Shown here piece by piece: positions 34,432 through 42,359 of a stretch of DNA of 64,000 nt (position 1 is the stretch's first letter; each line of letters opens with the position of its first letter). The DNA comes from Rhizobiales bacterium NRL2. GTDB lineage: Bacteria > Pseudomonadota > Alphaproteobacteria > Minwuiales > Minwuiaceae. The notes under the pieces were generated by a model that worked only from the letters and a program-made list of their open reading frames with translations, had not been told where the DNA came from and ran no database searches. Location of the stretch: positions 4,393,031-4,457,030 of the forward strand of contig CP016093.1 of assembly GCA_001664005.1 (NCBI GenBank). Direction: 5' to 3'. Made by a program: the position numbers and the translations under genes.

Positions 34432-34653
34432 TCAGGTTTCCATCCTGGCGATGGTCTGTCCTTCGGCGACGGCTTCGTCCTTGGCGACCAGGATCTCGGT
34501 GACCTTGCCGGCCGCCGGCGCACCCACCGGGATCTCCATCTTCATGGATTCCAGGATCACCACAGGATCGTCCTCGTCGACCGACTGGCCCACTTCGGCC
34601 TCAATCTGCCAGACCTTGCCCGCGATTTCCGATTTGATCTCGATTTCAGCCAT
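34432..34653 (-). CDS. free-standing biotin carrier domain protein
   Basis: The 73-residue protein is one biotinyl/lipoyl domain with the biotinylation motif ILESMKMEIP (lysine 38) and mirror-image halves GKVWQIEAEVGQSV and GKVTEILVAKDEAV. Such single-domain carriers serve acyl-CoA carboxylases when the carboxylase gene lacks its own carrier. No biotin carboxylase or carboxyltransferase gene is in this window, so its partner must be elsewhere. GGGAGGGAG precedes the ATG. Confidence 0.9.
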   Translation of the reverse strand: MAEIEIKSEIAGKVWQIEAEVGQSVDEDDPVVILESMKMEIPVGAPAAGKVTEILVAKDEAVAEGQTIARMET

Positions 34654-34745
34654 CCGGCTCCCTCCCCTAGCGAATTCCAGCGGCGCAAACTAGTGCCTCG
34701 CAAAGCGTTCCGCCAGCCCGTTCGAACTACCGCGAATTGGTTAAT

Positions 34746-35258
34746 TCAATCCTTAGAGGGCGGCGGAAAGCGAAAGCGGAAATCGCAATGGCCGGCGCCG
34801 GAAAGGATTGTCTGGCTGCGCGTCAGGCTCGCTTCGGCGTTGAAACCCTCGGCGAAAGCGAAGTCGCGGTTGCAAGACAGGATCGCGCCGAGTTCGGGGA
34901 TGCCCAGGGCGCGGTAGAGTTCGGCGTAGCGGCAGCGCGTGACGTTGAAGTCGAGCTTCTCCGGCGTCTGTTCCAGGACTTCGATCTCCAGCGCGCCGTC
35001 CTGGCGCCAGTACTTCATCGATTCCAGGAAGGTCGCCGGATCGTCGCCGCCCATGGCCTCGGCCAGATCGCCGCCCTGCGCCTTCGCCAGCCGCACCACC
35101 GTGTCGCGAACCACGTCCAGCACCCGCTCGCGGCCGAATTCCTCGGCCAGCGCCTCGATCAGCGGCGCGACGATGCGGGCCTCGGTCTCGCGCCGCGTCA
35201 GCACGCCGATGCGCTGGGTCAGGGTGTCGGCGGGGGCTTCGGGCTGTTCCTCGCTCAC
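34746..35258 (-). CDS. L-2-amino-thiazoline-4-carboxylate hydrolase family protein
   Basis: The protein has 170 residues from a GTG at 35258, chosen because GGAGAGAG lies just upstream. An ATG at 35294 would add 12 residues. The C-terminal half carries the ATC-hydrolase family pattern [31 protein letters not shown] and [17 protein letters not shown], with conserved cysteines. The family opens the thiazoline ring in some pseudomonads, but most members are uncharacterised. It lies 55 bases downstream of the XRE regulator on the same strand and may be its co-transcribed partner. Confidence 0.8.
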   Translation of the reverse strand: MSEEQPEAPADTLTQRIGVLTRRETEARIVAPLIEALAEEFGRERVLDVVRDTVVRLAKAQGGDLAEAMGGDDPATFLESMKYWRQDGALEIEVLEQTPEKLDFNVTRCRYAELYRALGIPELGAILSCNRDFAFAEGFNAEASLTRSQTILSGAGHCDFRFRFPPPSKD

Positions 35259-35313
35259 GGTCTCTCTCCGATCCTGGGCATGGGCTGGTCCCATGATAGG
35301 CGGCGGAGGGCGC

Positions 35314-36162
35314 TCAGGCCACCCGCGGCGCCAGCGCCGCGACCCAGGCGGCGGCCTCGTGCGGATTGACGGTGGCGCGGCGGATCAGGCGGTCGAAATG
35401 CTGGGTCAGGGCCTGAATCTGGTCGGTGCCGTAGAGCACCAGGTACATGTCGCCGACATAGACCGCCGCGCGCTGCGGGCCGAACACCGTGTAGGGGGCG
35501 GAGAAGGCCTGCTGCTCGTCATAGAGGAACAGCCGGAAGGTCGGGTAGAGTTCGGCCAGCAGTTCCGCCATCTGCCGCACCTGCTCCAGACGCTGTGCCG
35601 GCGGCAGCTGCCGCCAGCGCCCCTCCCCCAGGGCGAAGGATTCCAGCCGCTGCAGCGGCATGCACGCTTCCATGTCGGTCTCCGGCAGGCGGCTGTAGGC
35701 GAGCCGGCGCCCCGCCTCCCGGATCAGCGTCGACGGCCGCGGTCCGCCGTCGCGGCCATGTTCGAAGCGAATCACGTCGTCGGTACGCAGCAGGTCCGGC
35801 AGGGAAGCGGGCACATAGCGGATCTTGTAGCCGGCGGCCTCCCGGTGCCATTCCGCCAGCCGCGTGTCGTCGGCGCTGGCGGCCCGTTCCTCGATCTCCA
35901 GCGTCGGCGCCACCTCCGCGGCCGTCCGGTCGTCCTGGCTCAGGCCCAGCAGCCAGTCGAGACTGACATGATGGTGCTGGGCGATGCTGGTCAGCGTCTC
36001 CGCCCGCGGCAGGCGCGTCGAACGGCCCGACAGCAGCTGGCTCAGCGCCGAGCGGTCGAGCCCCACCGACTGGGCGAACCTGGCGTTCGAGCCTTGGAAG
36101 CGGCTCAGCACCTGCTCCAGCCGTTCGCGGAATATCGCACCCAGTTCCCGCTTGTCGCGCAC
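35314..36162 (-). CDS. XRE-family regulator with short-chain-fatty-acyl-regulator-like C-terminal region
   Basis: The protein has 282 residues from the GTG at 36162, preceded by TGGAGG with good spacing. The N-terminal Cro/C1 helix-turn-helix is at about 5-75 ([29 protein letters not shown]). The larger C-terminal part has no membrane segment and may sense a small acyl compound, as ScfR-type regulators do. It is divergent from a desaturase gene across a 115-base region with dyad symmetry, so it probably controls both directions. The ligand is unknown. Confidence 0.8.
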   Translation of the reverse strand: MRDKRELGAIFRERLEQVLSRFQGSNARFAQSVGLDRSALSQLLSGRSTRLPRAETLTSIAQHHHVSLDWLLGLSQDDRTAAEVAPTLEIEERAASADDTRLAEWHREAAGYKIRYVPASLPDLLRTDDVIRFEHGRDGGPRPSTLIREAGRRLAYSRLPETDMEACMPLQRLESFALGEGRWRQLPPAQRLEQVRQMAELLAELYPTFRLFLYDEQQAFSAPYTVFGPQRAAVYVGDMYLVLYGTDQIQALTQHFDRLIRRATVNPHEAAAWVAALAPRVA

Positions 36163-36191
36163 TCGACGCCTCCATTTGATGACAACGCACA

Positions 36192-36227
36192 ACAAAAATG
36201 GATTTGCAGCGCAGAATCAACATTTGT
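36192..36227. promoter_or_regulatory. dyad-rich region between XRE regulator and desaturase
   Basis: ACAAAAATG (36192-36200) and CATTTGT (36221-36227) flank GATTTGC-AGC-GCAGAATC (36201-36218), an imperfect dyad with GATT/AATC and TGC/GCA arms. It is AT-rich against a GC-rich background and centrally placed between divergent genes. It is the likely operator of the XRE protein. Confidence 0.5.
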
Positions 36228-36277
36228 GATGCATAGGCGCGCTTTTCACCGCACACGCGCCGGTGTTCCATCGCGCC

Positions 36278-37183
36278 ATGACGACATCGAGATGGACGAC
36301 GCTCCGACCGGAATGGCCCACGGTCGGACTGATCATTCTGTGCACGTCGGCCTGGGCGGCCGGCGTCTGGGCCATCGGACATTGGGAGACCTGGTGGCTG
36401 CTGCCCTTGCTGGCGCTCCCGGTCGCGCTGCATTCCTCACTGCAGCACGAGGCGATTCACGGTCACCCGACACGGAGCCGCGCGGCCAACGAAGCGCTGG
36501 TCTTTCCCGCCGTCGGGCTGTTCCTGCCCTATCGGCGGTTCCGCGCCCTACATCTGCGCCACCATCGCTCGCCGGACCTGACCGAACCGCTGGGCGATCC
36601 CGAAAGCCCCTATGTGACGCCCGCCGCCTGGGCCGCCATGCCCCGCTGGCGGCGCGCGCTGCTGACCGTCAACAACACGCTGGCGGGCCGGCTCGTGCTG
36701 GGGCCGGCGCTGTCGCTCGTCCGGCTCGTGGCCGACGACCTCGCTGCCTGGCGTACCGGCCGCGGCGACATCGCCCGCGACTGGATGCTGCACCTGCCGG
36801 CGCTGGCGCCGGTGCTGATCTGGCTCTGGTTCAGCGGCGTGCCGCTCTGGCTCTACGCCCTGCTGGCGGCCTGGCCGGGCATGGCGGTGCTGTCGGTGCG
36901 CACCTTCGCCGAGCACCGCCGGGTGGCGGAACGGGCCGGGCGCACTGCTGTGGTTGAACGCGGCGGTTGGCTCGGGCTGATCTTTCTCAACAACCACCTG
37001 CACGCGGCGCATCACCGCTTTCCCTTCGCCCCCTGGTACCGCTTGCCGGCGCTCTGCCGGCGGATGCAGGATCACGGCATGATCACGGGCGACCGATTCC
37101 GCAGCTATGGCGAGATCTTCCGGCGCTACGCCTTCCGCGTGCGCGAGCCCGTGGCGGACCCGCTGGCGCGGCCGGGCCGGTGA
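36278..37183 (+). CDS. membrane fatty acid desaturase
   Basis: The protein has 301 residues from the ATG at 36278. It has two hydrophobic helix pairs and the three histidine boxes that bind the di-iron centre: HEAIHGH at 57-63, HLRHH at 92-96 and NNHLHAAHH at about 239-247. It introduces a double bond or hydroxyl group into a lipid or other hydrophobic chain in the membrane. It heads a two-gene unit with the PhnD-like gene, whose GTG overlaps its stop as GTGA. Specificity cannot be deduced. Confidence 0.88.
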   Translation: MTTSRWTTLRPEWPTVGLIILCTSAWAAGVWAIGHWETWWLLPLLALPVALHSSLQHEAIHGHPTRSRAANEALVFPAVGLFLPYRRFRALHLRHHRSPDLTEPLGDPESPYVTPAAWAAMPRWRRALLTVNNTLAGRLVLGPALSLVRLVADDLAAWRTGRGDIARDWMLHLPALAPVLIWLWFSGVPLWLYALLAAWPGMAVLSVRTFAEHRRVAERAGRTAVVERGGWLGLIFLNNHLHAAHHRFPFAPWYRLPALCRRMQDHGMITGDRFRSYGEIFRRYAFRVREPVADPLARPGR

Positions 37184-37956
37184 TCGCCGCGCTGCCCATG
37201 TACGACTGGCCGGTGCTGCAGCCGGCCAATGACCGGTTCTGGCGCGCCCTCGCGGAGCGCCTTCGGGACGCCGGCATCACTGCGCCCTGGGAACTGACCC
37301 GGCAGGACGATCATGCGGCGCTCTGGGAGCGGGACGACCTGCTGCTCGCCCAGACCTGCGGCCTGCCCTTCAATACTGGGCTGAAGGACCGCGTGCGCTA
37401 TGTCGCGACGCCGGTTCACACGATGGAAGGCTGCCGCGAGGCGCGCTATTCGAGCGCCGTCGTCGCCCGCCGGGACGTCGATCCGGTCCTGCGAACGCCC
37501 GACGCGCTCCGCGGCCTGCGGCTCGCCATCAACGGCACGGATTCCTGGTCCGGCTACGAGGTCGTGAAGCGCTGGTTCGCCGCCGGCGGCACACCGATGC
37601 CGGCGCCCCATCTGGTCAGCGGCGGACATCTCCCATCGATGCAGGCGGTCGCCGAGAGACGGGCGGACTTCGCCGCGATCGACGCCATCGCCCTCGGCCT
37701 GGCGTGGCGGCATCTGCCTGAACTCGCCGGCCATATGCAGGTCATCGGCTGGACCGAGTCGCGGCCTGCGCCTCCGTTCGTCACCGCCGGATCGGCTGGC
37801 GACGAGTCCGTCGCCACGCTCCGGACGGCACTGCACGACGCCCTCGCGTCCGAACCCGGGATCCGCGAGGCGCTCGGGCTTCGCGGCGTCGCCGTACTGG
37901 CGGACGACGCCTACGAGGCCATGATCCCCGCCGAGGCCCAGGCGGCTATTTCATAA
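37180..37956 (+). CDS. PhnD-like substrate-binding-fold protein without signal peptide
   Basis: The protein has 258 residues from the GTG at 37180 (GTGA overlap); the ATG at 37198 is an alternative. The start IAALPMYDWPVLQPANDRFW, the middle LRLAINGTDSWSGYEV and ERRADFAAIDAIALGLAWRH follow the type-2 periplasmic binding fold of phosphonate-binding PhnD relatives. No signal peptide is present, so it should stay in the cytoplasm, and no ABC permease gene is adjacent. It may be a sensor or ligand-handling partner of the desaturase/XRE unit. Its last 11 bases overlap the convergent NIPSNAP gene. Confidence 0.8.
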   Translation: MIAALPMYDWPVLQPANDRFWRALAERLRDAGITAPWELTRQDDHAALWERDDLLLAQTCGLPFNTGLKDRVRYVATPVHTMEGCREARYSSAVVARRDVDPVLRTPDALRGLRLAINGTDSWSGYEVVKRWFAAGGTPMPAPHLVSGGHLPSMQAVAERRADFAAIDAIALGLAWRHLPELAGHMQVIGWTESRPAPPFVTAGSAGDESVATLRTALHDALASEPGIREALGLRGVAVLADDAYEAMIPAEAQAAIS

Positions 37957-38260
37957 AGGGCGCGGCCACCATCACCTGATTGCGCTGGGCGACGAGGTTG
38001 CCGGCCTCGCGCGACTTCTTGAGGAAGGCATGCCAGTCCGGGTCGGCCTGCATGGCGGCCCGCTTCTTCTCCCGGTCGGCCTGGCTCTCATAGGCCCAGA
38101 CATGGGTGTAGGTGTTCAGCTCGCCGACCTCGGAGAAGCCGTACATCACCGGCTGACCCAGATGCTTCGTCTGCGGCGCGAGACCGTACTCCTCATAGAG
38201 CTTGAGCTGCGCCGGCACGGTGCCCGGTTTGCAGGTATAGACGCGAACGTCGTAGATCAT
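37946..38260 (-). CDS. NIPSNAP family protein
   Basis: The 104-residue protein matches one ferredoxin-like NIPSNAP domain, with the typical start MIYDVRVYTCKPGTVPAQLKLYEEYG and the middle YTHVWAYESQADREKKRAAMQADPDW. Function is unknown in bacteria. Members lie near acyl-CoA and aromatic catabolic genes. GGGGG precedes the ATG. It is divergent from the acyl-CoA dehydrogenase gene at 38324 and convergent with an 11-base overlap to the PhnD-like gene. Confidence 0.87.
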   Translation of the reverse strand: MIYDVRVYTCKPGTVPAQLKLYEEYGLAPQTKHLGQPVMYGFSEVGELNTYTHVWAYESQADREKKRAAMQADPDWHAFLKKSREAGNLVAQRNQVMVAAPFMK

Positions 38261-38323
38261 GGTGGCCCCCCTGATTATGTTGGCCGCCGCATTTGACCGG
38301 ATATGCGCGGGGGAGGAAAGCAC

Positions 38324-39499
38324 ATGATCGATTTCGAGCCGACGGCCGAGCAACAGGAACTCAAGGCGCGGGTGGAGTCCTTCGTCCGCGACAAGGTGAT
38401 TCCCTTCGAAAGCGACCCGCGGCGCACCGCGCACGGACCGACCGACGAACTGCGCGACGAACTGGTGGCGCTGGCGAAGGCGGAAGGGCTGCTGAGCCCG
38501 CACGTCTCCGAGGGCTGGGGCGGCATGGGGGCCGACCACATGACCAAGGCGGTGATGTTCGAGGCCTCGGGCTATTCCATGCTGGGCCCGATCGCCATGA
38601 ACATCGCCGCGCCCGACGAGGGCAACATGCACCTGCTCGACGAAGTGGCGACCGAGGCGCAGAAGGAACGTTATCTGAAGCCCTTGGCCGCCGGCGAGGC
38701 GCGCTCGATATTCCTGATGACGGAGCCCTCCCCCGGCGCCGGCTCCGACCCCGGCGCGATGCTGACCGAGGCCCGGCCCGACGGCAACGGCTGGACGATC
38801 TCGGGCCGCAAGTGGCTGATCACCGGCGCCGAGGGCGCGAAGATCGGCATCGTCATGGCGCGCACGTTCGACGAGGCGGGCGAGGACATCGGCGCGTCCA
38901 TGTTCATGACGCCGCTGCCGGCCGAAGGCCTTCGGGTCAGCCGGGTGCTCGACACCATGGATTCCAGCTTCACCGGCGGCCATGCCGAGGTCGAACTGGA
39001 TGGTCTGAAGGTGGACGGCGACGCGGTTCTGGGCGAGGTCGGCAAGGGCTTCCGCTACGCCCAGGTGCGCCTCGCGCCGGCCCGTCTGACCCACTGCATG
39101 CGCTGGCTGGGCGCGGCGCAGCGCGCCCACGACATCGCCTGCGACTACGCCCGGGAGCGCGAGAGCTTCGGCACGAAGCTGATCGACCATGAAGGCGTCG
39201 GCTTCATGCTGGCCGACAACGAGATGGACATCCACATGTCGCGGCTGGCCGTCTGGCACTGCGCCTGGGTGCTCGACCAGGGCGAGCGCGGCGGCCGGGA
39301 AAGCTCCATGGCCAAGGTGATCTGTTCGGAGGCGCTCTACCGCGTCGCCGACCGCTGCCTGCAGGTGCTGGGCGGCATGGGCATGACCCGCGACACCGAG
39401 GTCGAACGCATCTTCCGCGAATTGCGCGGCTTCCGCATCTATGACGGGCCTTCGGAAGTGCACCGCTGGTCGCTGGCCAAGCAGATCAAGCGGCGCTGA
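38324..39499 (+). CDS. acyl-CoA dehydrogenase, ACAD10/11-like
   Basis: The protein has 391 residues from the ATG at 38324 behind GGGAGGAAAG. FAD and substrate motifs are FLMTEPSPGAGSDPGAM and TISGRKWLITGAEGAK. The C-terminal catalytic stretch reads RIYDGPSEVHRWSLAKQI, with aspartate in place of the common glutamate, as in the ACAD10/11 group. It oxidises an acyl-CoA at the 2,3 position and passes electrons to ETF. It stands alone between NIPSNAP and an intergenic repeat. Confidence 0.9.
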   Translation: MIDFEPTAEQQELKARVESFVRDKVIPFESDPRRTAHGPTDELRDELVALAKAEGLLSPHVSEGWGGMGADHMTKAVMFEASGYSMLGPIAMNIAAPDEGNMHLLDEVATEAQKERYLKPLAAGEARSIFLMTEPSPGAGSDPGAMLTEARPDGNGWTISGRKWLITGAEGAKIGIVMARTFDEAGEDIGASMFMTPLPAEGLRVSRVLDTMDSSFTGGHAEVELDGLKVDGDAVLGEVGKGFRYAQVRLAPARLTHCMRWLGAAQRAHDIACDYARERESFGTKLIDHEGVGFMLADNEMDIHMSRLAVWHCAWVLDQGERGGRESSMAKVICSEALYRVADRCLQVLGGMGMTRDTEVERIFRELRGFRIYDGPSEVHRWSLAKQIKRR

Positions 39500-39609
39500 G
39501 GTCGCGGGAGGCCGGATGACCGGCCTCCCTTCGCACGGCTTTCTAGAGCAGTCCTCGGTGAGATTGAATCGCCAGTGAAGCTTCGGTGTCATGCCCGCCT
39601 CCGAACAGC

Positions 39610-39695
39610 GTCATGCCCGCCTTGTGCGGGCATCCGGCCAGGATCATCGACTTGCGGCGAAGCCGCTCCGGACCCCCGCACAGAGGCGGGGTGAC
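39610..39695 (-). repeat. intergenic palindromic element, copy 2 (inverted relative to copy 1)
   Basis: The reverse complement of this 86-base stretch matches 18634-18717 almost throughout, including the GGGGGTCCGG, GCGGCTTCGCCGC and GGATGCCCGCAC blocks. A partial start (GTCATGCCCGCCT) is repeated just before it at about 39588-39600, suggesting an incomplete second copy. It lies in the 236-base gap between convergent genes. Confidence 0.8.
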
Positions 39696-39735
39696 ACGCT
39701 GAGTGAGTGGCGCTTCAATCCAAATGCGGAACGGT

Positions 39736-40119
39736 CTAAGGCGCCATGCGCCGGGGCTCGGCGGGACCGCGGGCGAAGGCGAGACAGCCGGCCAGCGTGC
39801 GGCCCGCGCCCACGTCGCGGAAGACCCAGTCCGCGCCCAGTTCCCGGCGCAGGCGGCCGACCGCACCCGGTTCGCGGGCCTCGGCCACCCAGCCTTCGGC
39901 GGCGCTCATCAGCCGGAGCGGTTCCGCGCCGCTGGCGGCGAGCCGGGCATAGGCCTCCCGGTCGGTCAGCGGCTCCTGGAAGAAGACCAGGATACGGCCT
40001 TCGTGATCGTCGGGCGCGCGGGCGACGCCGTACATGAACAGGCCCGCCAGCACGGTCAGCACCAGCGCCGCCGCCAGTGCGGGCCAGAGCATGCGGCGCT
40101 CCGCAGTCCGTCCGTTCAT
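39736..40119 (-). CDS. small membrane-anchored protein of unknown function
   Basis: The 127-residue protein has one transmembrane segment (LWPALAAALVLTVLAGLFMYGVA, about 11-33), then a soluble region with ILVFFQEPLTDREAYARLAASGAEPLRLMSAAEGWVAEA. I do not recognise a family. Its ATG overlaps the stop of the upstream VWA-like gene as ATGA, so the two are probably co-expressed and may work together at the membrane. Confidence 0.65.
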   Translation of the reverse strand: MNGRTAERRMLWPALAAALVLTVLAGLFMYGVARAPDDHEGRILVFFQEPLTDREAYARLAASGAEPLRLMSAAEGWVAEAREPGAVGRLRRELGADWVFRDVGAGRTLAGCLAFARGPAEPRRMAP

Positions 40120-40868
40120 TCCTGTGCCTCCGACAGCGCGCCGATCAGCAATTCGCCCTCGATCTCCCGTAGCAGCTTCTCCCGCATGGCGCGGGCGAAA
40201 TCGTCGTAGTTCCTCGCCGCGATCATGAAGGCGCCGGGACCGCCCACCACATTCTCCAGGAAATAGCGCTCCAGGTCCGGATCGTCTGTCAGGATCGGCA
40301 GGCCGTTCACGGTGACGCCCAGCGCCACGGCCTCCCGCCGGCCGGCGTCCGTCGCCGCCAGCGCGTCCAGGACATTGTTCTCCCGGCCGTCACCGGACAG
40401 GTCGACGACACGCCGGTCAGCGTCGAAGCCGCTGGCTTCCAGCATGGCGACGGCGCTGCGGATGGCGAAGTTGATCGCCGTCGCGCCGGGCCGGACGGGG
40501 CGCTGCAGGCGGCGCGCCGCCTCGGAGAATCGAGTGGCGGACGCGGCGTCTTCGACCACGTGCCAGCCGACGCCGCCCACGGGGTTGTCGAGCCCCGACC
40601 AGACCATCAGCGCCACGGCGATGCGGCCTCTGGGACCGCCGGCGACCGCCGCAACGACCGCGGGATCGCGGAAGGCGGCCGCGATGCCGTTCATCTGCAG
40701 CACGAACTCCTGGAAGTCGACGCTGGCGGAGCCATCCACTGCCAGCACCAGCGCCATGTCGACGTCGGCGCGCTGCGCTGTCGCGGGCGGCGCCCAGAGG
40801 GCGAGCAGCAACGCCAGCGCCGCAATTGCGGCGCGGCGCTCAGTAGGTGAACTCGATCCAGCCCACAT
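40116..40868 (-). CDS. secreted DUF1194 / VWA-like protein
   Basis: The protein has 250 residues from the ATG at 40868 (a longer frame reaches 40970 but lacks signal character). It has a signal peptide (RRAAIAALALLLALWAPPATAQ), then a von Willebrand A-like fold with the metal site DMALVLAVDGSASVDFQEF (DxSxS) and RRVVDLSGDGRENN. DUF1194 proteins are secreted and uncharacterised. The start overlaps the end of the alpha/beta hydrolase gene by 29 bases. Confidence 0.85.
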   Translation of the reverse strand: MWAGSSSPTERRAAIAALALLLALWAPPATAQRADVDMALVLAVDGSASVDFQEFVLQMNGIAAAFRDPAVVAAVAGGPRGRIAVALMVWSGLDNPVGGVGWHVVEDAASATRFSEAARRLQRPVRPGATAINFAIRSAVAMLEASGFDADRRVVDLSGDGRENNVLDALAATDAGRREAVALGVTVNGLPILTDDPDLERYFLENVVGGPGAFMIAARNYDDFARAMREKLLREIEGELLIGALSEAQE

Positions 40869-42186
40869 GGCCGTCGGTGGCCCAGCTGCGGGCGGTGATC
40901 CGCTCTCCGTTGAACTCGGCCACCACCTTCTCGCCGCCCTTCTGGGCCTCATGCCAGCTCTTCCAGACATTGGGCACCGGGTTGTCGCCGATGCCCGGGG
41001 CCGGGGCGCCGTTGACCGTGACCGTATCGTCGGCGCCGAAATAGCCGCGCGGCCGCATGATGTTGACGCCCGCGGCCTTGGCCTTCAGCGCTTCATCCTG
41101 CGGAAAGAGCCGGAGGTTCACGTAATCCGAAGAGCGCGGAAAGGCCGAACGGTAGATGTGGTGGACCGGATAGCCCTCGGCGCGGATGACGAACTCGTAG
41201 GGCGTGTTCTTCTTCGCCGCGAAGGGTCCCCACTTGCCGCGCCGCCCGGCCGTCGCCTCATGGACCGGCGTATCGCCGATGCGGGCGCCGGTCTTCGTGT
41301 CCAGCTCCCAGACGCGGACCTTCGCGCCGTTCAGCGGCAGGTTGGTCGGCCGGTCGTTGGCCCAGCCGCTGACCTCGCCGTTGAGCGCGACATTGCCTTC
41401 CAGATTGATCTCGGCCGTCTTCGGCTTCTCGCCGGTGATGGCCTGGTACATCAGCGCGAAGGCCTCGGGAGAATAGGCGGTCTCGCGGTGATCGACGCCC
41501 GCCAGCACCAGGTTCTCGGCGCCCTTCAGCGCCGGGCCGTCGAAACTCGCGCCGGTGGGCTGGCCCGGGCGGCCGATGAAGTCGCCCATGGGCTGGTTGT
41601 AGAGATCGAACCTGTCGGAGCGGATGGTCACGGTCTTCACGCCCTCGACCACCTCGCCATCGGCGTTGAGCTGCGTCAGGAAGTGGCCCGCGCCGTTGTA
41701 CTCGCTGTTCATGGCGACGCCCGGCGCGACGTAGACGCCGTGATGGACGCAGCCGGTCAGCACCAGCGTCTCGGCATGGGACGCGCCGCCGCCGTTCTCG
41801 ACATAGTTGCGGATGGTCTGGCAGCCGCGCGAATTGCCCACCAGGGCCACTTTCTGCGCGCCCGTGGTGATCAGCACGCGGGTGACGAAGCCGCCCAATT
41901 GCGCGGCGACGTCGGTCGTCGACGAGCGGTTGGGCTCCTGCTTGGTGTTGTCGGCGCGGGCGCCCGGATTGTCGAGATCGATCGCGAACAGTCGGTCGCG
42001 TGGAAAGCCGTTGCTCTCGAAGCGCCAGATGGTGCTGATCCACAGCCCCGCCGTGTCGCTGTCGCCATGGACAAAGACCACCGGCGTCGGCGGTTTCGCT
42101 TCCTGCGCCAGGGCGGGTCCGCCGGCCAGCAGGACCAGCCCTGCACCGGCCGCCGCCGCGGCCCTGAGTAATGGAGTCGCGCGCAT
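40840..42186 (-). CDS. secreted alpha/beta hydrolase with C-terminal beta domain
   Basis: The protein has 448 residues from the ATG at 42186, with GAGGAGA upstream. It has a signal peptide (LLRAAAAAGAGLVLLAGGPALAQ) and a hydrolase core with VVFVHGDSDTAGLW (oxyanion) and ALVGNSRGCQTIRNY, a GxSxG elbow with serine. The histidine of LAGVDHRETAYSP probably completes the triad. Residues from about 265 form a beta-rich module (NGEVSGWANDRPTNLPLNGAKVRVWELD). It could be an extracellular esterase or polyester depolymerase; the substrate is unknown. It is followed by the DUF1194 gene. Confidence 0.82.
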   Translation of the reverse strand: MRATPLLRAAAAAGAGLVLLAGGPALAQEAKPPTPVVFVHGDSDTAGLWISTIWRFESNGFPRDRLFAIDLDNPGARADNTKQEPNRSSTTDVAAQLGGFVTRVLITTGAQKVALVGNSRGCQTIRNYVENGGGASHAETLVLTGCVHHGVYVAPGVAMNSEYNGAGHFLTQLNADGEVVEGVKTVTIRSDRFDLYNQPMGDFIGRPGQPTGASFDGPALKGAENLVLAGVDHRETAYSPEAFALMYQAITGEKPKTAEINLEGNVALNGEVSGWANDRPTNLPLNGAKVRVWELDTKTGARIGDTPVHEATAGRRGKWGPFAAKKNTPYEFVIRAEGYPVHHIYRSAFPRSSDYVNLRLFPQDEALKAKAAGVNIMRPRGYFGADDTVTVNGAPAPGIGDNPVPNVWKSWHEAQKGGEKVVAEFNGERITARSWATDGHVGWIEFTY

Positions 42187-42359
42187 CGGTCGTCTCCTCA
42201 TTTCGCTGTCGGTTGCGCCAAGGGTAGCCCCCATGGGCGGGAAGCGGGATCAAAACTTCGCGGGGGCCCGGGAGACGGCGCGCCCGGCTTGCCCCGGAGA
42301 GGCGGAAAACATAATGTCCGCGCCCATCAAGACACCGCCAAGACCTGGGGAGACCTCCG

